DNA of 64,000 bases from Anaerolineales bacterium (GTDB lineage Bacteria > Chloroflexota > Anaerolineae > JAAEKA01). Of the stretch, positions 35,450 to 44,679 are shown piece by piece. The DNA is taken from the NCBI GenBank assembly GCA_020634615.1, contig JACKBI010000006.1, positions 1-64,000 of the forward strand, in the 5' to 3' direction. A program made the translations under genes and the position numbers. The notes beneath the pieces were generated by a model. It searched no databases. It was not told where the DNA came from and saw nothing but the letters and a program-made list of their open reading frames with translations. Within the stretch, counting starts at the first letter, position 1. Each line of letters starts with the position of its first letter.

Positions 35450-35869
35450 TTATTCGCCGGCCGCGAACTGGGCGGCTTCTTCGATCCAGCGCTCCGGCTC
35501 GATCTTCTGCCAGTCGGCCGCGGCGGCGGCCGCACGCACGGTATCCGAATCGGACACGGCCAACTGCGCGTAGGTGTGCAGTCCCGCGGCGCGCAGGCGG
35601 CTCTGGAAGACCGGGCCGATGCCGTTGATGCGCGTCAGGTCATCGTTCTGCACCGGCTCAGCCGGCGCGATCGCCGGTTCTGCGGCTGGCGGCGCAGTCG
35701 TGACTTCCGCAGCCGCGGACTGGCGGGCGGCAGCCATCTGCGCACGGTAGCGGATCGCCTCGTCGCGCGCCTCGCGCAGGCGGCTCTGGTCCGCTACGTT
35801 TTCGCGCATCTTTGCCAGAATGAAACCAAGCACGACGCCGATGGTGAGTGTGAAAAGAAAACGAAACAT
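35450..35869 (-). CDS. Membrane-anchored helix-hairpin-helix protein
   Basis: A 139-aa protein. I start at 35869 because the N-terminal membrane helix (MFRFLFTLTIGVVLGFILAK) begins there; the open frame goes farther. A coiled-coil-like charged segment and an Ala/Pro linker follow. The C-terminal 60 residues contain a helix-hairpin-helix type motif (LTRINGIGPVFQSRLRAAGL) like the domain in predicted 5'-nuclease-like or DUF4332-type proteins. It could tether DNA or protein to the membrane. The function is unknown. Confidence 0.72.
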   Translation of the reverse strand: MFRFLFTLTIGVVLGFILAKMRENVADQSRLREARDEAIRYRAQMAAARQSAAAEVTTAPPAAEPAIAPAEPVQNDDLTRINGIGPVFQSRLRAAGLHTYAQLAVSDSDTVRAAAAAADWQKIEPERWIEEAAQFAAGE

Positions 35870-35987
35870 GGGACGCTCCGGATTGGGGAATGATGAACGA
35901 TAGACGGTGGCCGAACGGCGGGCTGCTGCCCATCGTCGCAGACCAGCCCGATTGTAGCATCTTCCTGACGGCCTGTGAAGAAATGGA

Positions 35988-37070
35988 TCAGGCACCTCCA
36001 TCGCGCGCGCGGTGGCGGCGGCGCATCAGGTCAAGGACGCGCGGCATGGCGTCGGTGTAGAGGCGGTACTGCGTGGATGAAACGGGGTAATCCCAGGCGC
36101 CGATGTGCGGCGCGAACTGGGCGCCGAAGCCTTCCTTGAAGCGCCAGACGCCCCACATGCTGTCGCTTTCGTGCAGTTTATCGGGCGCGCCCCATAGATC
36201 GTAGACGGTGCAGCCGGCCGCGCGCGCCAGCCGCATCGCCTCCCATTGCAACAGGTGGTTGGGCATCGCGGCCCGCTGGCGGTCACTGGATGCGCCGTAC
36301 ATGTACCACGTCCTGCGCCCGAAGCGGAAGAGGATCAGCCCCGCCACCGCGTTGCCCTCCACCTCGGCCAGCAGCAGGTCGGCGCACGGCGCATCGGCGG
36401 CTACTGGCTGCATGAAGGTGCGCCACGTTTCCTCGTAGTAGTCGAAGGGGCGGACTATGAACCCGTCGCGCCCGCCGGTCTCGCGGTAGAGCGCATAGAA
36501 TGTTTGCAGGTCGGCAACGTCGCCGCGGCGAATGGTCACCCCGCGCCGCTCGGCCAGCCGGATGTTGTAGCGCCACTTCGGTTTCATGGCTGCCAGTAAA
36601 GCGTCTTCATCGGGCGTCAGGTTCAGCAGCGCAGTGTTGCGGAACTGGATCTGCTCGGCCGACCGCAGCCAGCCGCGGCGGCGCAGCGCAGCCTGCACGG
36701 CTTGACCGGACTGGCTGGCTGGCGCGACATCTGGGTCGATCTTGACGAAGATCGCCCGCTGCCGGCGCGCCTCCAGTTCGATCGCCGCCAGCACAGCATC
36801 GACCAGCGGCGCGTTCGACCAGTCCAGCAGCGGCCCCTTGGGCACATAGGCGACGCCCAGCGGCAGCCGGCTGCTGATGCGGCGTACCAGCAGGCTGGCC
36901 GCGGCGACTGGCGCGCCGCCGGATTCGCCGTTCCACAGCAGGCGACTGGGCTGCCAGCCGGTCTGGCGCTTGACCTCGCCCCATTGCCAGGTTTGCAACA
37001 GGTGCGGCTCGGGCAGGTTGAGCAGCGCTGGCGTCCAGCGCTCGCGGTCGTTGATGCGTTGCTGGATCAT
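35988..37070 (-). CDS. FemAB-like peptidoglycan-bridge aminoacyltransferase
   Basis: A 360-aa protein with two GNAT-like domains, as in the FemABX family. Recognisable parts are LLQTWQWGEVKRQTGWQPSR, GVAYVPKGPLLDW, KPKWRYNIRLAERRGVTIRR and ADLLLAEVEGNAVAGLILFR. Family members add amino acids from aminoacyl-tRNA to lipid II side chains; in organisms without a normal bridge they may modify other surface polymers. Its start overlaps the stop of the exonuclease by 4 bp (ATGA), so they form an operon. Confidence 0.82.
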   Translation of the reverse strand: MIQQRINDRERWTPALLNLPEPHLLQTWQWGEVKRQTGWQPSRLLWNGESGGAPVAAASLLVRRISSRLPLGVAYVPKGPLLDWSNAPLVDAVLAAIELEARRQRAIFVKIDPDVAPASQSGQAVQAALRRRGWLRSAEQIQFRNTALLNLTPDEDALLAAMKPKWRYNIRLAERRGVTIRRGDVADLQTFYALYRETGGRDGFIVRPFDYYEETWRTFMQPVAADAPCADLLLAEVEGNAVAGLILFRFGRRTWYMYGASSDRQRAAMPNHLLQWEAMRLARAAGCTVYDLWGAPDKLHESDSMWGVWRFKEGFGAQFAPHIGAWDYPVSSTQYRLYTDAMPRVLDLMRRRHRARDGGA

Positions 37071-37936
37071 CGTCGTGCGTTGCCGCGCCCGTTAGCGGAT
37101 CGCCCGTCGTAGTCGAGCCGCATTTCGACGACCCGGTCCAGCCGGAAGACCCGTTGATCGCCCGCTAACTGGCAGTAGGCCGACAGGTAGACCAACTCGC
37201 CGTCGCCGGTCACGTCCAGCGGCTCGACCCAGCGCTCGCTGATGCGCCCGTCCTGGCCGCGGTAGCGCAGCCAGAGCTGGCGGCTTTCGGCCAGCGCCAG
37301 TTCCAGATCGGGAGGCAACACCAGCGGCGCCGGCTCCGGCCACATCACGTTGCCGCCCTGCACATCCAGCAGATCGCCCAGGGTGACAAAATTTCGCCGG
37401 TTCAGGTCGGCCATCATCACTTCGAAAATGCGCAGTGTTGTCCATACGTCGCCCATCGCACGGTGTTCCTGATCGATGAGCACCCGCAGTGAGTGGGCCA
37501 CGTCGGCCAGATTGTTGCGCCGGAAGTTGTACATGCGGCGGGCCAGCGTCAATGTGTCAACGGTGAAACCCATCCGCGGCGGCCAGCGCAACCGTCGCCA
37601 CTCCCCTGCCAGGAAGCTCAGGTCGAAGGGCGCATTGTGGGCGACCAGCACGGTGTCCTCGGTCATCTCCCGCACGCGTTCGGCGATCTGCGAAAAGATC
37701 GGTTCGGTTTGCAGCCGCCAGTCCGTCAGCCCGTTGACAGCGGCTGCGCCGGGCGACATCGCCCGCTGCGGGTTGACCAGCGACTCGAAGGTGTCCAGCA
37801 CACGTCCGCCGCGGTAGCGCAACATGGCGATCTCGCAGATGCGATGGCCGCTGACCGCGCTGAGACCGGTGGTCTCAACATCGACGACGGTGAAGGTAGT
37901 GTTGCCCAGGTATGCGCCAGGGGAGAGGTCAGACAT
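37067..37936 (-). CDS. DnaQ-like 3'-5' exonuclease
   Basis: A 289-aa protein. The N-terminal 170 residues are a DEDD exonuclease: motif I FTVVDVETTGL (about 14-24), motif II VLVAHNAPFDLSFL (about 96-109), motif III near EHRAMGDVWTTLRIF (about 154-168), of the DEDDh type. The C-terminal part (about 175-289) is extra and looks like a WYL-type or other beta-rich domain (RYRGQDGRISERWVEPLDVT). It could be a proofreading or repair exonuclease rather than the polymerase subunit itself. Confidence 0.82.
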   Translation of the reverse strand: MSDLSPGAYLGNTTFTVVDVETTGLSAVSGHRICEIAMLRYRGGRVLDTFESLVNPQRAMSPGAAAVNGLTDWRLQTEPIFSQIAERVREMTEDTVLVAHNAPFDLSFLAGEWRRLRWPPRMGFTVDTLTLARRMYNFRRNNLADVAHSLRVLIDQEHRAMGDVWTTLRIFEVMMADLNRRNFVTLGDLLDVQGGNVMWPEPAPLVLPPDLELALAESRQLWLRYRGQDGRISERWVEPLDVTGDGELVYLSAYCQLAGDQRVFRLDRVVEMRLDYDGRSANGRGNARR

Positions 37937-37994
37937 GGAAGATTCTTTCGGTCTCGTGAGGTTGTGCAGGGTCGTGATGCGTGAAACGTGACCC

Positions 37995-38077
37995 GCTCGG
38001 GCCGGTCTCCGACCGTGCCCGTCTTGGTTGCGGCACGGTCGGAGACCGGCCCGAGCGACAGGAGGACTGGCAGTCCT
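37995..38077. repeat. Composite palindrome: inverted GCTCGGGCCGGTCTCC copies plus AGGACTGGCAGTCCT
   Basis: A 23-bp perfect inverted repeat (37995-38017 with 38034-38056) uses the same word as the repeats at 5056 and 5213. It is followed at 38063-38077 by a palindrome of the family seen at 9089 and 9157. Different repeat families are thus joined in one element. Confidence 0.75.
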
Positions 38078-38079
38078 TC

Positions 38080-38646
38080 TTACGGCACCGGCGTTGATCG
38101 CAGCGCAGCCAGATAGGCGGTGACGATCTGGATGTGTTCCTGAAGCAGCAATCTGCCGAAATCATACTGGCTGCGCGCTTCGGCCTGCTGCGCGCCATCG
38201 CCAATGTTTTCGACGGCGATGTGGCGGCCCTGGGCGATGGTGCGATAGCCTTTGAGCAGCGTCTCATGCGCCGGGATCATTTCGGGCGGCACGGTCAGGC
38301 CCTCCAGCGTCGTCACGATTCCATCCAGCCGTTCGGTGGAAAAATCAGGCGCGGCAGCAATGATCCCTGGCGTGGTGTAAGGCGCCACAGCCGCCAGGTA
38401 TTCGGTCACTGCTGGCGGCGCCAGGTCAAGCGGCGATTCTTCAGCCGCCAGCGGCGTCGGCAGGTCGCTGAGATCAAAGGTTGGAAACGGCGAAGGCGCG
38501 GGCGTTGACGCCGGCGGCTGAGTAGCACATCCGGCCAGCAGAGCCAGGCAGAGCAGCAGGCCAAGAGTCCGCAGATATCTGCGCGACCTGGAATTCGCTC
38601 TCTGCAAGCCGCGGCGCGGCCGGGAATCGAGTCTGGATGAATGCAT
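38080..38646 (-). CDS. Small lipoprotein of unknown function
   Basis: A 188-aa protein. A long basic N-terminus (about 25 residues, many Arg) precedes the hydrophobic core LLLCLALLAGC, whose LAGC is a lipobox. The mature part begins with a Thr/Pro-rich linker (STPAPSPFPTF) and continues as a mainly helical domain with no other cysteine after the lipobox. I do not recognise it. It is divergent from glgC. Confidence 0.65.
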   Translation of the reverse strand: MHSSRLDSRPRRGLQRANSRSRRYLRTLGLLLCLALLAGCATQPPASTPAPSPFPTFDLSDLPTPLAAEESPLDLAPPAVTEYLAAVAPYTTPGIIAAAPDFSTERLDGIVTTLEGLTVPPEMIPAHETLLKGYRTIAQGRHIAVENIGDGAQQAEARSQYDFGRLLLQEHIQIVTAYLAALRSTPVP

Positions 38647-38704
38647 CAGGGAATTGCGCCGTTCCTGTCATGTTGCCGTCTGCGATCAACAGAACGGTGA
38701 CGAC

Positions 38705-38733
38705 TTGTCAGCAAGCCGGTGGTAGGCTAGAAT
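38705..38733 (+). promoter_or_regulatory. Promoter of the glgC pair
   Basis: TTGTCA (38705-38710), 17-bp spacer, TAGAAT (38728-38733), each one base off consensus. It gives a leader of about 98 nt before the ATG at 38838. Confidence 0.65.
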
Positions 38734-38837
38734 ATAGCACAGGTGTCAGGGCTGGTCAATGCAGCCGCTGAAACAAGGTGCCCGTCACCTCACCCCGTTC
38801 TGGTTTCGTTCCTCAACTCCCACCCCCGGAGGTGCTT

Positions 38838-40100
38838 ATGAACGTTGTCGCTGTCGTCATGGCTGGCGGCGCCGGCACGCGGTTGACCGTGCTCTCAGAG
38901 AAGCGCGCCAAACCGTCCGTGCCCTTTGCCGGCAAATACCGCATTATCGACTTCACCCTCTCCAACTGTGTCAACTCCAACATCTTCAACATCGCCGTGT
39001 TGACGCAATACCGCCCGCATTCGCTCAACGAGCATATTGGCATCGGCAAGCCGTGGGACCTCGATCGTGCCAGTGGCGGCGTCCGGCTGTTGCAGCCCTA
39101 TCAGGTCGGAGGCGGCACGCAGATCTGGTACCGCGGCACCGCTGACGCCGTGTTGCAGAACTACGACTACGTGCGTGAACTGCGCGCCGACCGGGTTGTG
39201 GTGTTGGGCGGAGACCACATCTACAAGATGGACTACGCTAAAATGCTGCGCTTCCACGACGACAACCGCGCCGATCTGACAGTGGCGGTCATGGAAGTGC
39301 CGCTGGAGGAGACCCACCGCTTCGGCATCATGTCGGTGGACGACGAGTCGCGCATCACCGCCTTCCACGAGAAGCCCAAGGATCGCGACAAGGGCACCCT
39401 GGCCTCCATGGGTATCTACATTTTCAACGCGGACATGCTGGAAAGCCGCCTGCTGGCCGGCTCGGAGCAATTCCCCGACCTCGACTTCGGCAAGCACGTC
39501 ATCCCCAACATGATCGACGAGAACAACGTGTTCGCCTATCGTTTCGATGGCTACTGGGTGGACGTGGGTACCATCGACAGCTACTGGGCGACCAGCATGG
39601 AACTGCTGGATCCCGGCTCGCCGCTCAATCTCTACGATCGTTCGTGGCCGCTGTTGACTCGCAGCCAGGAGCGGCCGCCGGTCAAGCTCGGCCCGCAGGC
39701 CAAGGTTCACAACAGCCTGATGTGCAACGGTTGCGTGGTGCGCGGTCAGGTGGAGCGTTCGGTGCTCTCGCCGGGCGTCTATGTGTCGCCAGGTGCAGTC
39801 GTGCGCGACTCGGTGGTGATGAACGACACCTGGATCGGACCGGGCGCGGTGCTGGACAAGGTGGTGGTGGACAAGGAAGTTGTCGTCGGATCGGGCGCAT
39901 TGGTCGGCTTCGGCAGCGATCACGATACGGTCAACAAGCTGGACCCCGACAAACTCTTTACCGGGATCACGGTCATCGGCAAGGGCGCTCACATCCCCGC
40001 CAACGTGCGTGTCGGACGCAACGTGCTGATCAACGCCGCGCGCGAGGAAGAAGACTTCGCCCCGTTCGGCGATCATGTAGCCAGCGGCGAAACGGTCTAG
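38838..40100 (+). CDS. glgC: Glucose-1-phosphate adenylyltransferase (catalytic type)
   Basis: A 420-aa enzyme that makes ADP-glucose for glycogen. The start at 38838 has GGAGGTG at good spacing. Catalytic elements are intact: MAGGAGTRLTVLSEKRAKPS, then VPFAGKYRIIDFTLSNC, VVVLGGDHIYKMDYAKML and FDGYWVDVGTIDSYWATS; the C-terminal half is a left-handed beta-helix. A paralogue begins 9 bp later, and the two probably form a mixed tetramer. No glycogen synthase gene is nearby. Confidence 0.93.
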   Translation: MNVVAVVMAGGAGTRLTVLSEKRAKPSVPFAGKYRIIDFTLSNCVNSNIFNIAVLTQYRPHSLNEHIGIGKPWDLDRASGGVRLLQPYQVGGGTQIWYRGTADAVLQNYDYVRELRADRVVVLGGDHIYKMDYAKMLRFHDDNRADLTVAVMEVPLEETHRFGIMSVDDESRITAFHEKPKDRDKGTLASMGIYIFNADMLESRLLAGSEQFPDLDFGKHVIPNMIDENNVFAYRFDGYWVDVGTIDSYWATSMELLDPGSPLNLYDRSWPLLTRSQERPPVKLGPQAKVHNSLMCNGCVVRGQVERSVLSPGVYVSPGAVVRDSVVMNDTWIGPGAVLDKVVVDKEVVVGSGALVGFGSDHDTVNKLDPDKLFTGITVIGKGAHIPANVRVGRNVLINAAREEEDFAPFGDHVASGETV

Positions 40101-40109
40101 GAGGTAGCC

Positions 40110-41360
40110 ATGCGTGTCTTAGCAATGATCCTGGCGGGCGGTTCCAGCCCGGCGTTGAGTATTCTGACGGCTGAGCGGGCCGAGCCGGCCATTCCCTTCG
40201 GCGGCAAGTACCGCATCATCGACTTTACCCTTTCAAATTGTGTCAACTCGCGTGTCTACAACGTGGCTCTGCTGACGCAGTACAAACCGCGCTCGCTGAA
40301 CGACCACGTGCGCAACGGCAAGCCGTGGGATCTGGATCGGGCTGTCGGCGGTGTGCGTCTCCTCCAGCCGTATATCAGCGGCGAGGGCGAGATGGGTGCC
40401 TGGCAGCGCGGCACGGCCGACGCGGTGCGCTTCAACCTCGACTACGTGCTGGAGCAGAAGGTCGATACGATCCTGTTATTGGCCGGCGACCACATCTACA
40501 AGATGGACTATGGGCCGCTGCTGCGCTTCCACGAAGACACCAACGCGGATTGCACCGTCGCCGTCCGCACGGTCAGCCCGCACGAAACCCACCGCTTCGG
40601 CATGGTCAACGCCGACAGCGGCGGCCGTATCAGCGGATTTCAGGAGAAGCCGCGGCGTACCCTCAGCCGGCTGGCGTCCATGGGCATCTACGCTTTCAAG
40701 CGCGATGTGCTGCTGGACTGGATCACCGGCCAGGGTGCGGGTAACGTTGATTTCGGGCGCGACATCCTGCCCGGGATGCTCAAGGCCGGCATGCCGCTCT
40801 ACGCCTATCGCTTCGACGGCTACTGGATGGACGCCGGCACGGTGCAGTCCTACTGGGAGGCCAACATGGCGCTGCTGGCCGAGACGCCGGCGCTGGACCT
40901 GTACGACCCCTCGTGGGTGATCCACACTCGCAGCGAGCAGCTTGCTCCGGCTTTCACCGGACCCGAGGCGCTGGTTGACGGCAGCCTGCTGTGTGACGGT
41001 TGCCAGGTCTTCGGCCGCGTGGAGCGTTCCATCATCGGCCCCGGCGCGGTGATCGAAGCGGGCGCCGAGGTGAGCGATTCCATCGTCATGAACGGCGCGG
41101 TCATCGGCGCCGGCGCGCGCATCGAGCGTTCCATCATCGACAAGCGCGTCCAGATCGGCGCGGACGCGGTCATTGGCGACGGCGAGGACAACACGCCCAA
41201 CCGCGCGATGCCCAACAACCTCAACACCGGCATCACGCTGGTGGGCAAGGGCGCGCAGGTGCCGGCCGGGCTGCACGTCGGCCGCAACGTGGTCATTCGT
41301 CCGCGCATTCCCGCCAGCGCGCTGCCCGCCGATGTGGTGCCCAGCGGCGAGACGGTTTGA
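40110..41360 (+). CDS. GlgC-like paralogue with degenerate active site (GlgD-like regulatory subunit)
   Basis: A 416-aa protein similar to the preceding GlgC over its whole length, with GGAGG at the ATG. The nucleotide-binding loop is changed: GGAGTRL becomes GGSSPAL, and the conserved RAKPSVPF becomes RAEPAIPF, so the key Arg and Lys are missing. LLAGDHIYKMDYGPLLRF and the beta-helix domain are kept. It is best read as a non-catalytic or regulatory partner, comparable to GlgD of Firmicutes. The role is inferred from residue loss and close linkage. Confidence 0.88.
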   Translation: MRVLAMILAGGSSPALSILTAERAEPAIPFGGKYRIIDFTLSNCVNSRVYNVALLTQYKPRSLNDHVRNGKPWDLDRAVGGVRLLQPYISGEGEMGAWQRGTADAVRFNLDYVLEQKVDTILLLAGDHIYKMDYGPLLRFHEDTNADCTVAVRTVSPHETHRFGMVNADSGGRISGFQEKPRRTLSRLASMGIYAFKRDVLLDWITGQGAGNVDFGRDILPGMLKAGMPLYAYRFDGYWMDAGTVQSYWEANMALLAETPALDLYDPSWVIHTRSEQLAPAFTGPEALVDGSLLCDGCQVFGRVERSIIGPGAVIEAGAEVSDSIVMNGAVIGAGARIERSIIDKRVQIGADAVIGDGEDNTPNRAMPNNLNTGITLVGKGAQVPAGLHVGRNVVIRPRIPASALPADVVPSGETV

Positions 41361-41469
41361 CCGATGACAACTGGCGGATAGCTGGTAGCAGGTGGATGGT
41401 CGTTGGCAACCCGAAGGGTCGGGACGCCAACTAACCCGTGGATACGTCCCGTCGTATGATTGCATAGTC

Positions 41470-44400
41470 ATGTCCTCCAATCGATACACTGTTGCCACCG
41501 ATGCCGCCCGTGCTTTGGAAGCCGACCTGCGCCGCGCCGGGATACTGGACGTGCGCTTCGACGCAGCCAGTCGCGTGCTCTACAGCACCGATGCCAGCCT
41601 CTACCAGATCGAACCCATTGGGGTGGTTATTCCGCGCGATGCCGCCGAGATCGTCGCTGTGATCGAGGTCTGCGCCCGCCACGGCGCCCCCGTGCTGCCG
41701 CGCGGCGGAGGCACCAGCCTGGCCGGTCAGACTGTGGGCCACGCTGTGGTGCTGGATACCTCCCAACATCTGAACCGGGTGCTGGAAATCAACGCCGCGG
41801 AGAACTGGATCCGCTGCCAGCCGGGCCTGGTGCTGGATCACCTCAACGCAGCCGCGCGCCAGGTTGGTCGGATGCTTGGCCCCGACCCGGCCAGCGGCAG
41901 CCGGGCCACCATCGGCGGCACGGTGGGCAACAATGGCACGGGCGCGCACTCGATCCTCTACGGCATGGTTGCGGACAACGTCCTGGCCATGCGCGCGGTG
42001 TTGAACGACGGCAGCCAGGTCGTCTTCGATGACCGCTTCAACGCGACAGCCGCAACGCAGGGCGCGCGTGCGTCGGCCATCGCCGCCGGGCTGGACGGCA
42101 TCCTCCACGTGTGGGGCGACGACATTCGCCGTGATTTTCCGCGCCATTGGCGCCGCGCCAGCGGCTACAACCTGGACCGGTTGCTGAATGCCGCCACGCC
42201 CAATCCCGCGCAGTTGATCGCCGGTTCAGAGGGCACATTGGCCTTTATGACCGAGATCACCTTGCGACTGGTTCCTCGTCCGCCCGGCACCGTGTTGGGA
42301 ATCGTGCATTTCGATGACCTGGTCGCGGCGGCGGAGGCCACGCCCGCTATTCTCGAACTGAAGCCATCCGCGGTGGAGCTGATGGACAAGATGTTGCTGG
42401 ATCTCTGCCGCAGGCAGCCGGAGTTTGCCCGCCGGCTGACCTTCGTGGCCGGCGACCCGGCCGGCGTGCTGGCAGTCGAGTTCTACGTGGCGAGCGAGGC
42501 CGAGGGGCGGGCCAGGCTGGACGCGTTGCGCGCCCAGTTGGCGCGCCAGGGTGTCCGCGGCGCAGTGGTGAATGTGTTCGATCCGGCCGGGCAGGCCAAT
42601 GTCTGGGCGGTGCGCAAGGCCGGGTTGAGCCTGCTGCTGAGCAAGCGCGGCGACGTCAAACCGGCTGGGTTCATGGAAGATGTGGCCGTACCGCCGGAGC
42701 ATCTGGCGGATTACGTGCGCGGCGTCCAGGGCATGTTTGCCGAATACCATGTCGAGGGCGCCTTCTACGCGCACGCCAGCGCGGGCTGTCTGCACATCCG
42801 CCCGCTGCTGAACCTGAAAACGGCGGCTGACATTGCGGTGATGGACGAGATGCAAAGCCGGCTGCTGGCGATGATCCAGCCGGTGGGCGGCGTGTTGAGC
42901 GGTGAGCACGGCGACGGCATCAAGCTGACGCATCTCAACCAGGCGCTGTTCGGACCGCGCGTTTCCGAGGCGTTTGCCCAGGTTAAGCTGCTGTTCGATC
43001 CTGACAATATGTTCAATCCAGGGAAGAAGGTGTTGGAAGAGGTGTTGGAGGAGGTGAGGAGAGAGGGGGAGAGGGGGAGAGAGGGGGAGAAGACGGAAAC
43101 AAGGGAAAGGAGGGAAAAGAAGGGAATTGCGGAGAGCGGAGGTGTGGTGGTGCATGTAACTGACCCGGCGGAGTTGCGGTATGGGCCGGGGTATCGGACG
43201 GTGGAGTTCACGCCTTTGCTTGACTGGTCCGCGGATGGCGGGTTTGCCGGGGCGGTGGAGATGTGCAACGGGTCGGGCGACTGCCGCAAGCTGACCGGGG
43301 TGATGTGTCCCTCGTTTCATGCGACGCGCGAGGAGGAACACAGCACGCGCGGCCGCGCCAATTTGCTGCGCACCGCGCTGTCCGGCCAACTCGACGCCGA
43401 CGCGTGGACCAGCGACGCCGTCCATGATGCGCTGGACCTCTGCCTTGGTTGCAAGGCGTGCAAGAACGAGTGCCCTTCGTCGGTGGATATGGCGAAAATC
43501 AAGACCGAGACGCTGGCGCAACGCTACGCGCGGTTGGGCACGCCGCTGGCTGCCCGGCTGTTCGGCCACATCCATACGCTGAATCAGTTGGCCGCGCCGG
43601 TCGCGCCGCTGGCGAATCTGGCGCTGGCTACGCCGCCCGGTCGCTGGGCAGTACAACGGGTCACCAATCTTGCCCCGCAGCGCAGCCTGCCCCCCTTCGC
43701 CCCACAACCTTTCACCACCTGGTTCGCCAAACACCTTGAGACTCGCACGCCCCACGCCCCACGTCCCACGCCCCAGCTGATTTTCCTCTATCCCGATACT
43801 TTCACCAATTTCAACTATCCGAAAATCGGGATAGCTGCGGTGCGCGTGCTGGAATCGGCTGGTTTCGAGGTGCAGCTTGCGCCGCAGGCCTGTTGTGGCC
43901 GGCCCATGCTGAGCCAGGGGTTGATCGAAGATGCGCGGCGGCAGGCGCGTCGCAACGTGGAAAACCTGTATCCGCTGGCCGCGCAGGGCTACCCGATTTT
44001 GATCTGCGAGCCAAGCTGCGCCAGCGCATTTCACGAGGAATACCGCGACCTGTTGCCCGGTGATGCGCGGGTTGATGTGGTCGCACAGCACGTGCACCTT
44101 ATCGACGACTGGCTGGCGGGACAGATCGCGGCCGGGTTGCAGATCCCGCTGCGGCCGTTGAATCGCCCGCTGTTGTTCCACGGCCATTGTCACCAGAAGG
44201 CGTCGACTGGCGTGAATGGGTCGCTGGCCGCGCTGCGCGCCCTGCCCGATCAGTCGGTTGAGCTGATCGACGCCGGTTGTTGTGGCATGGCGGGCGCGTT
44301 CGGTTACACGGCTGACCACTACGCCGTCTCCGAGGCTGTGGCGCGTGACCGGCTCGTCCCGGCTATCGAGGCTGTGCCCGACGCGCTGATCTGCGCCGAC

Positions 44401-44487
44401 GGCGCCAGTTGCCGCCAGCAGATCGAGCACTTCACCGGCCGCCCGGCGCTGCATGCCGTTGAGATTCTGGCCGCGGCGCTGGCGTAG
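41470..44487 (+). CDS. FAD-linked oxidase fused to Fe-S and CCG domains (GlcD/D-lactate dehydrogenase-like)
   Basis: A 1005-aa protein with a complete set of domains for a membrane-associated 2-hydroxyacid dehydrogenase. Residues about 50-500 are an FAD-binding PCMH domain and FAD oxidase C-terminal domain (VLPRGGGTSLAGQTVGHAV; FTEITLRLVPRPPGT-like; GVLSGEHGDGIKLTHL). Then come Fe-S motifs (CNGSGDCRKLTGVMCPS and CLGCKACKNECPSSVDMAKI) and two CCG segments (CCGRPML and CCGMAGAFGY). A purine-rich low-complexity stretch (43028-43140) is inserted between the halves in frame. The exact substrate (lactate, glycolate or other) is not clear. The start at 41470 lacks a good ribosome site. Confidence 0.85.
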   Translation: MSSNRYTVATDAARALEADLRRAGILDVRFDAASRVLYSTDASLYQIEPIGVVIPRDAAEIVAVIEVCARHGAPVLPRGGGTSLAGQTVGHAVVLDTSQHLNRVLEINAAENWIRCQPGLVLDHLNAAARQVGRMLGPDPASGSRATIGGTVGNNGTGAHSILYGMVADNVLAMRAVLNDGSQVVFDDRFNATAATQGARASAIAAGLDGILHVWGDDIRRDFPRHWRRASGYNLDRLLNAATPNPAQLIAGSEGTLAFMTEITLRLVPRPPGTVLGIVHFDDLVAAAEATPAILELKPSAVELMDKMLLDLCRRQPEFARRLTFVAGDPAGVLAVEFYVASEAEGRARLDALRAQLARQGVRGAVVNVFDPAGQANVWAVRKAGLSLLLSKRGDVKPAGFMEDVAVPPEHLADYVRGVQGMFAEYHVEGAFYAHASAGCLHIRPLLNLKTAADIAVMDEMQSRLLAMIQPVGGVLSGEHGDGIKLTHLNQALFGPRVSEAFAQVKLLFDPDNMFNPGKKVLEEVLEEVRREGERGREGEKTETRERREKKGIAESGGVVVHVTDPAELRYGPGYRTVEFTPLLDWSADGGFAGAVEMCNGSGDCRKLTGVMCPSFHATREEEHSTRGRANLLRTALSGQLDADAWTSDAVHDALDLCLGCKACKNECPSSVDMAKIKTETLAQRYARLGTPLAARLFGHIHTLNQLAAPVAPLANLALATPPGRWAVQRVTNLAPQRSLPPFAPQPFTTWFAKHLETRTPHAPRPTPQLIFLYPDTFTNFNYPKIGIAAVRVLESAGFEVQLAPQACCGRPMLSQGLIEDARRQARRNVENLYPLAAQGYPILICEPSCASAFHEEYRDLLPGDARVDVVAQHVHLIDDWLAGQIAAGLQIPLRPLNRPLLFHGHCHQKASTGVNGSLAALRALPDQSVELIDAGCCGMAGAFGYTADHYAVSEAVARDRLVPAIEAVPDALICADGASCRQQIEHFTGRPALHAVEILAAALA

Positions 44488-44559
44488 AACCCACTGACGC
44501 GTTCGCTTGTTGACTTGAAAATAGACGCTTCGCACAGAGCGGCCTGAGCGGCGTAAGTA

Positions 44560-44634
44560 TCTGCTCACAGTCTCGTCCCCTCTTTTCCCTTCTTTCCACC
44601 TTTTCCCTTCTTCCCTTCCCTCATTTTCATGACG
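44560..44634. repeat. Polypyrimidine stretch
   Basis: A run of CTTTTCCCTTC-type words in the gap before the histidine kinase. Its complement resembles the purine-rich insertion inside the preceding oxidase gene (43028-43140), so both may be copies of one simple-sequence family. No gene is visible in the 192-bp gap. Confidence 0.45.
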
Positions 44635-44679
44635 CTGGTCATATGATCGCGCGCCGAACTGTGATAGCATGGGAATGCT

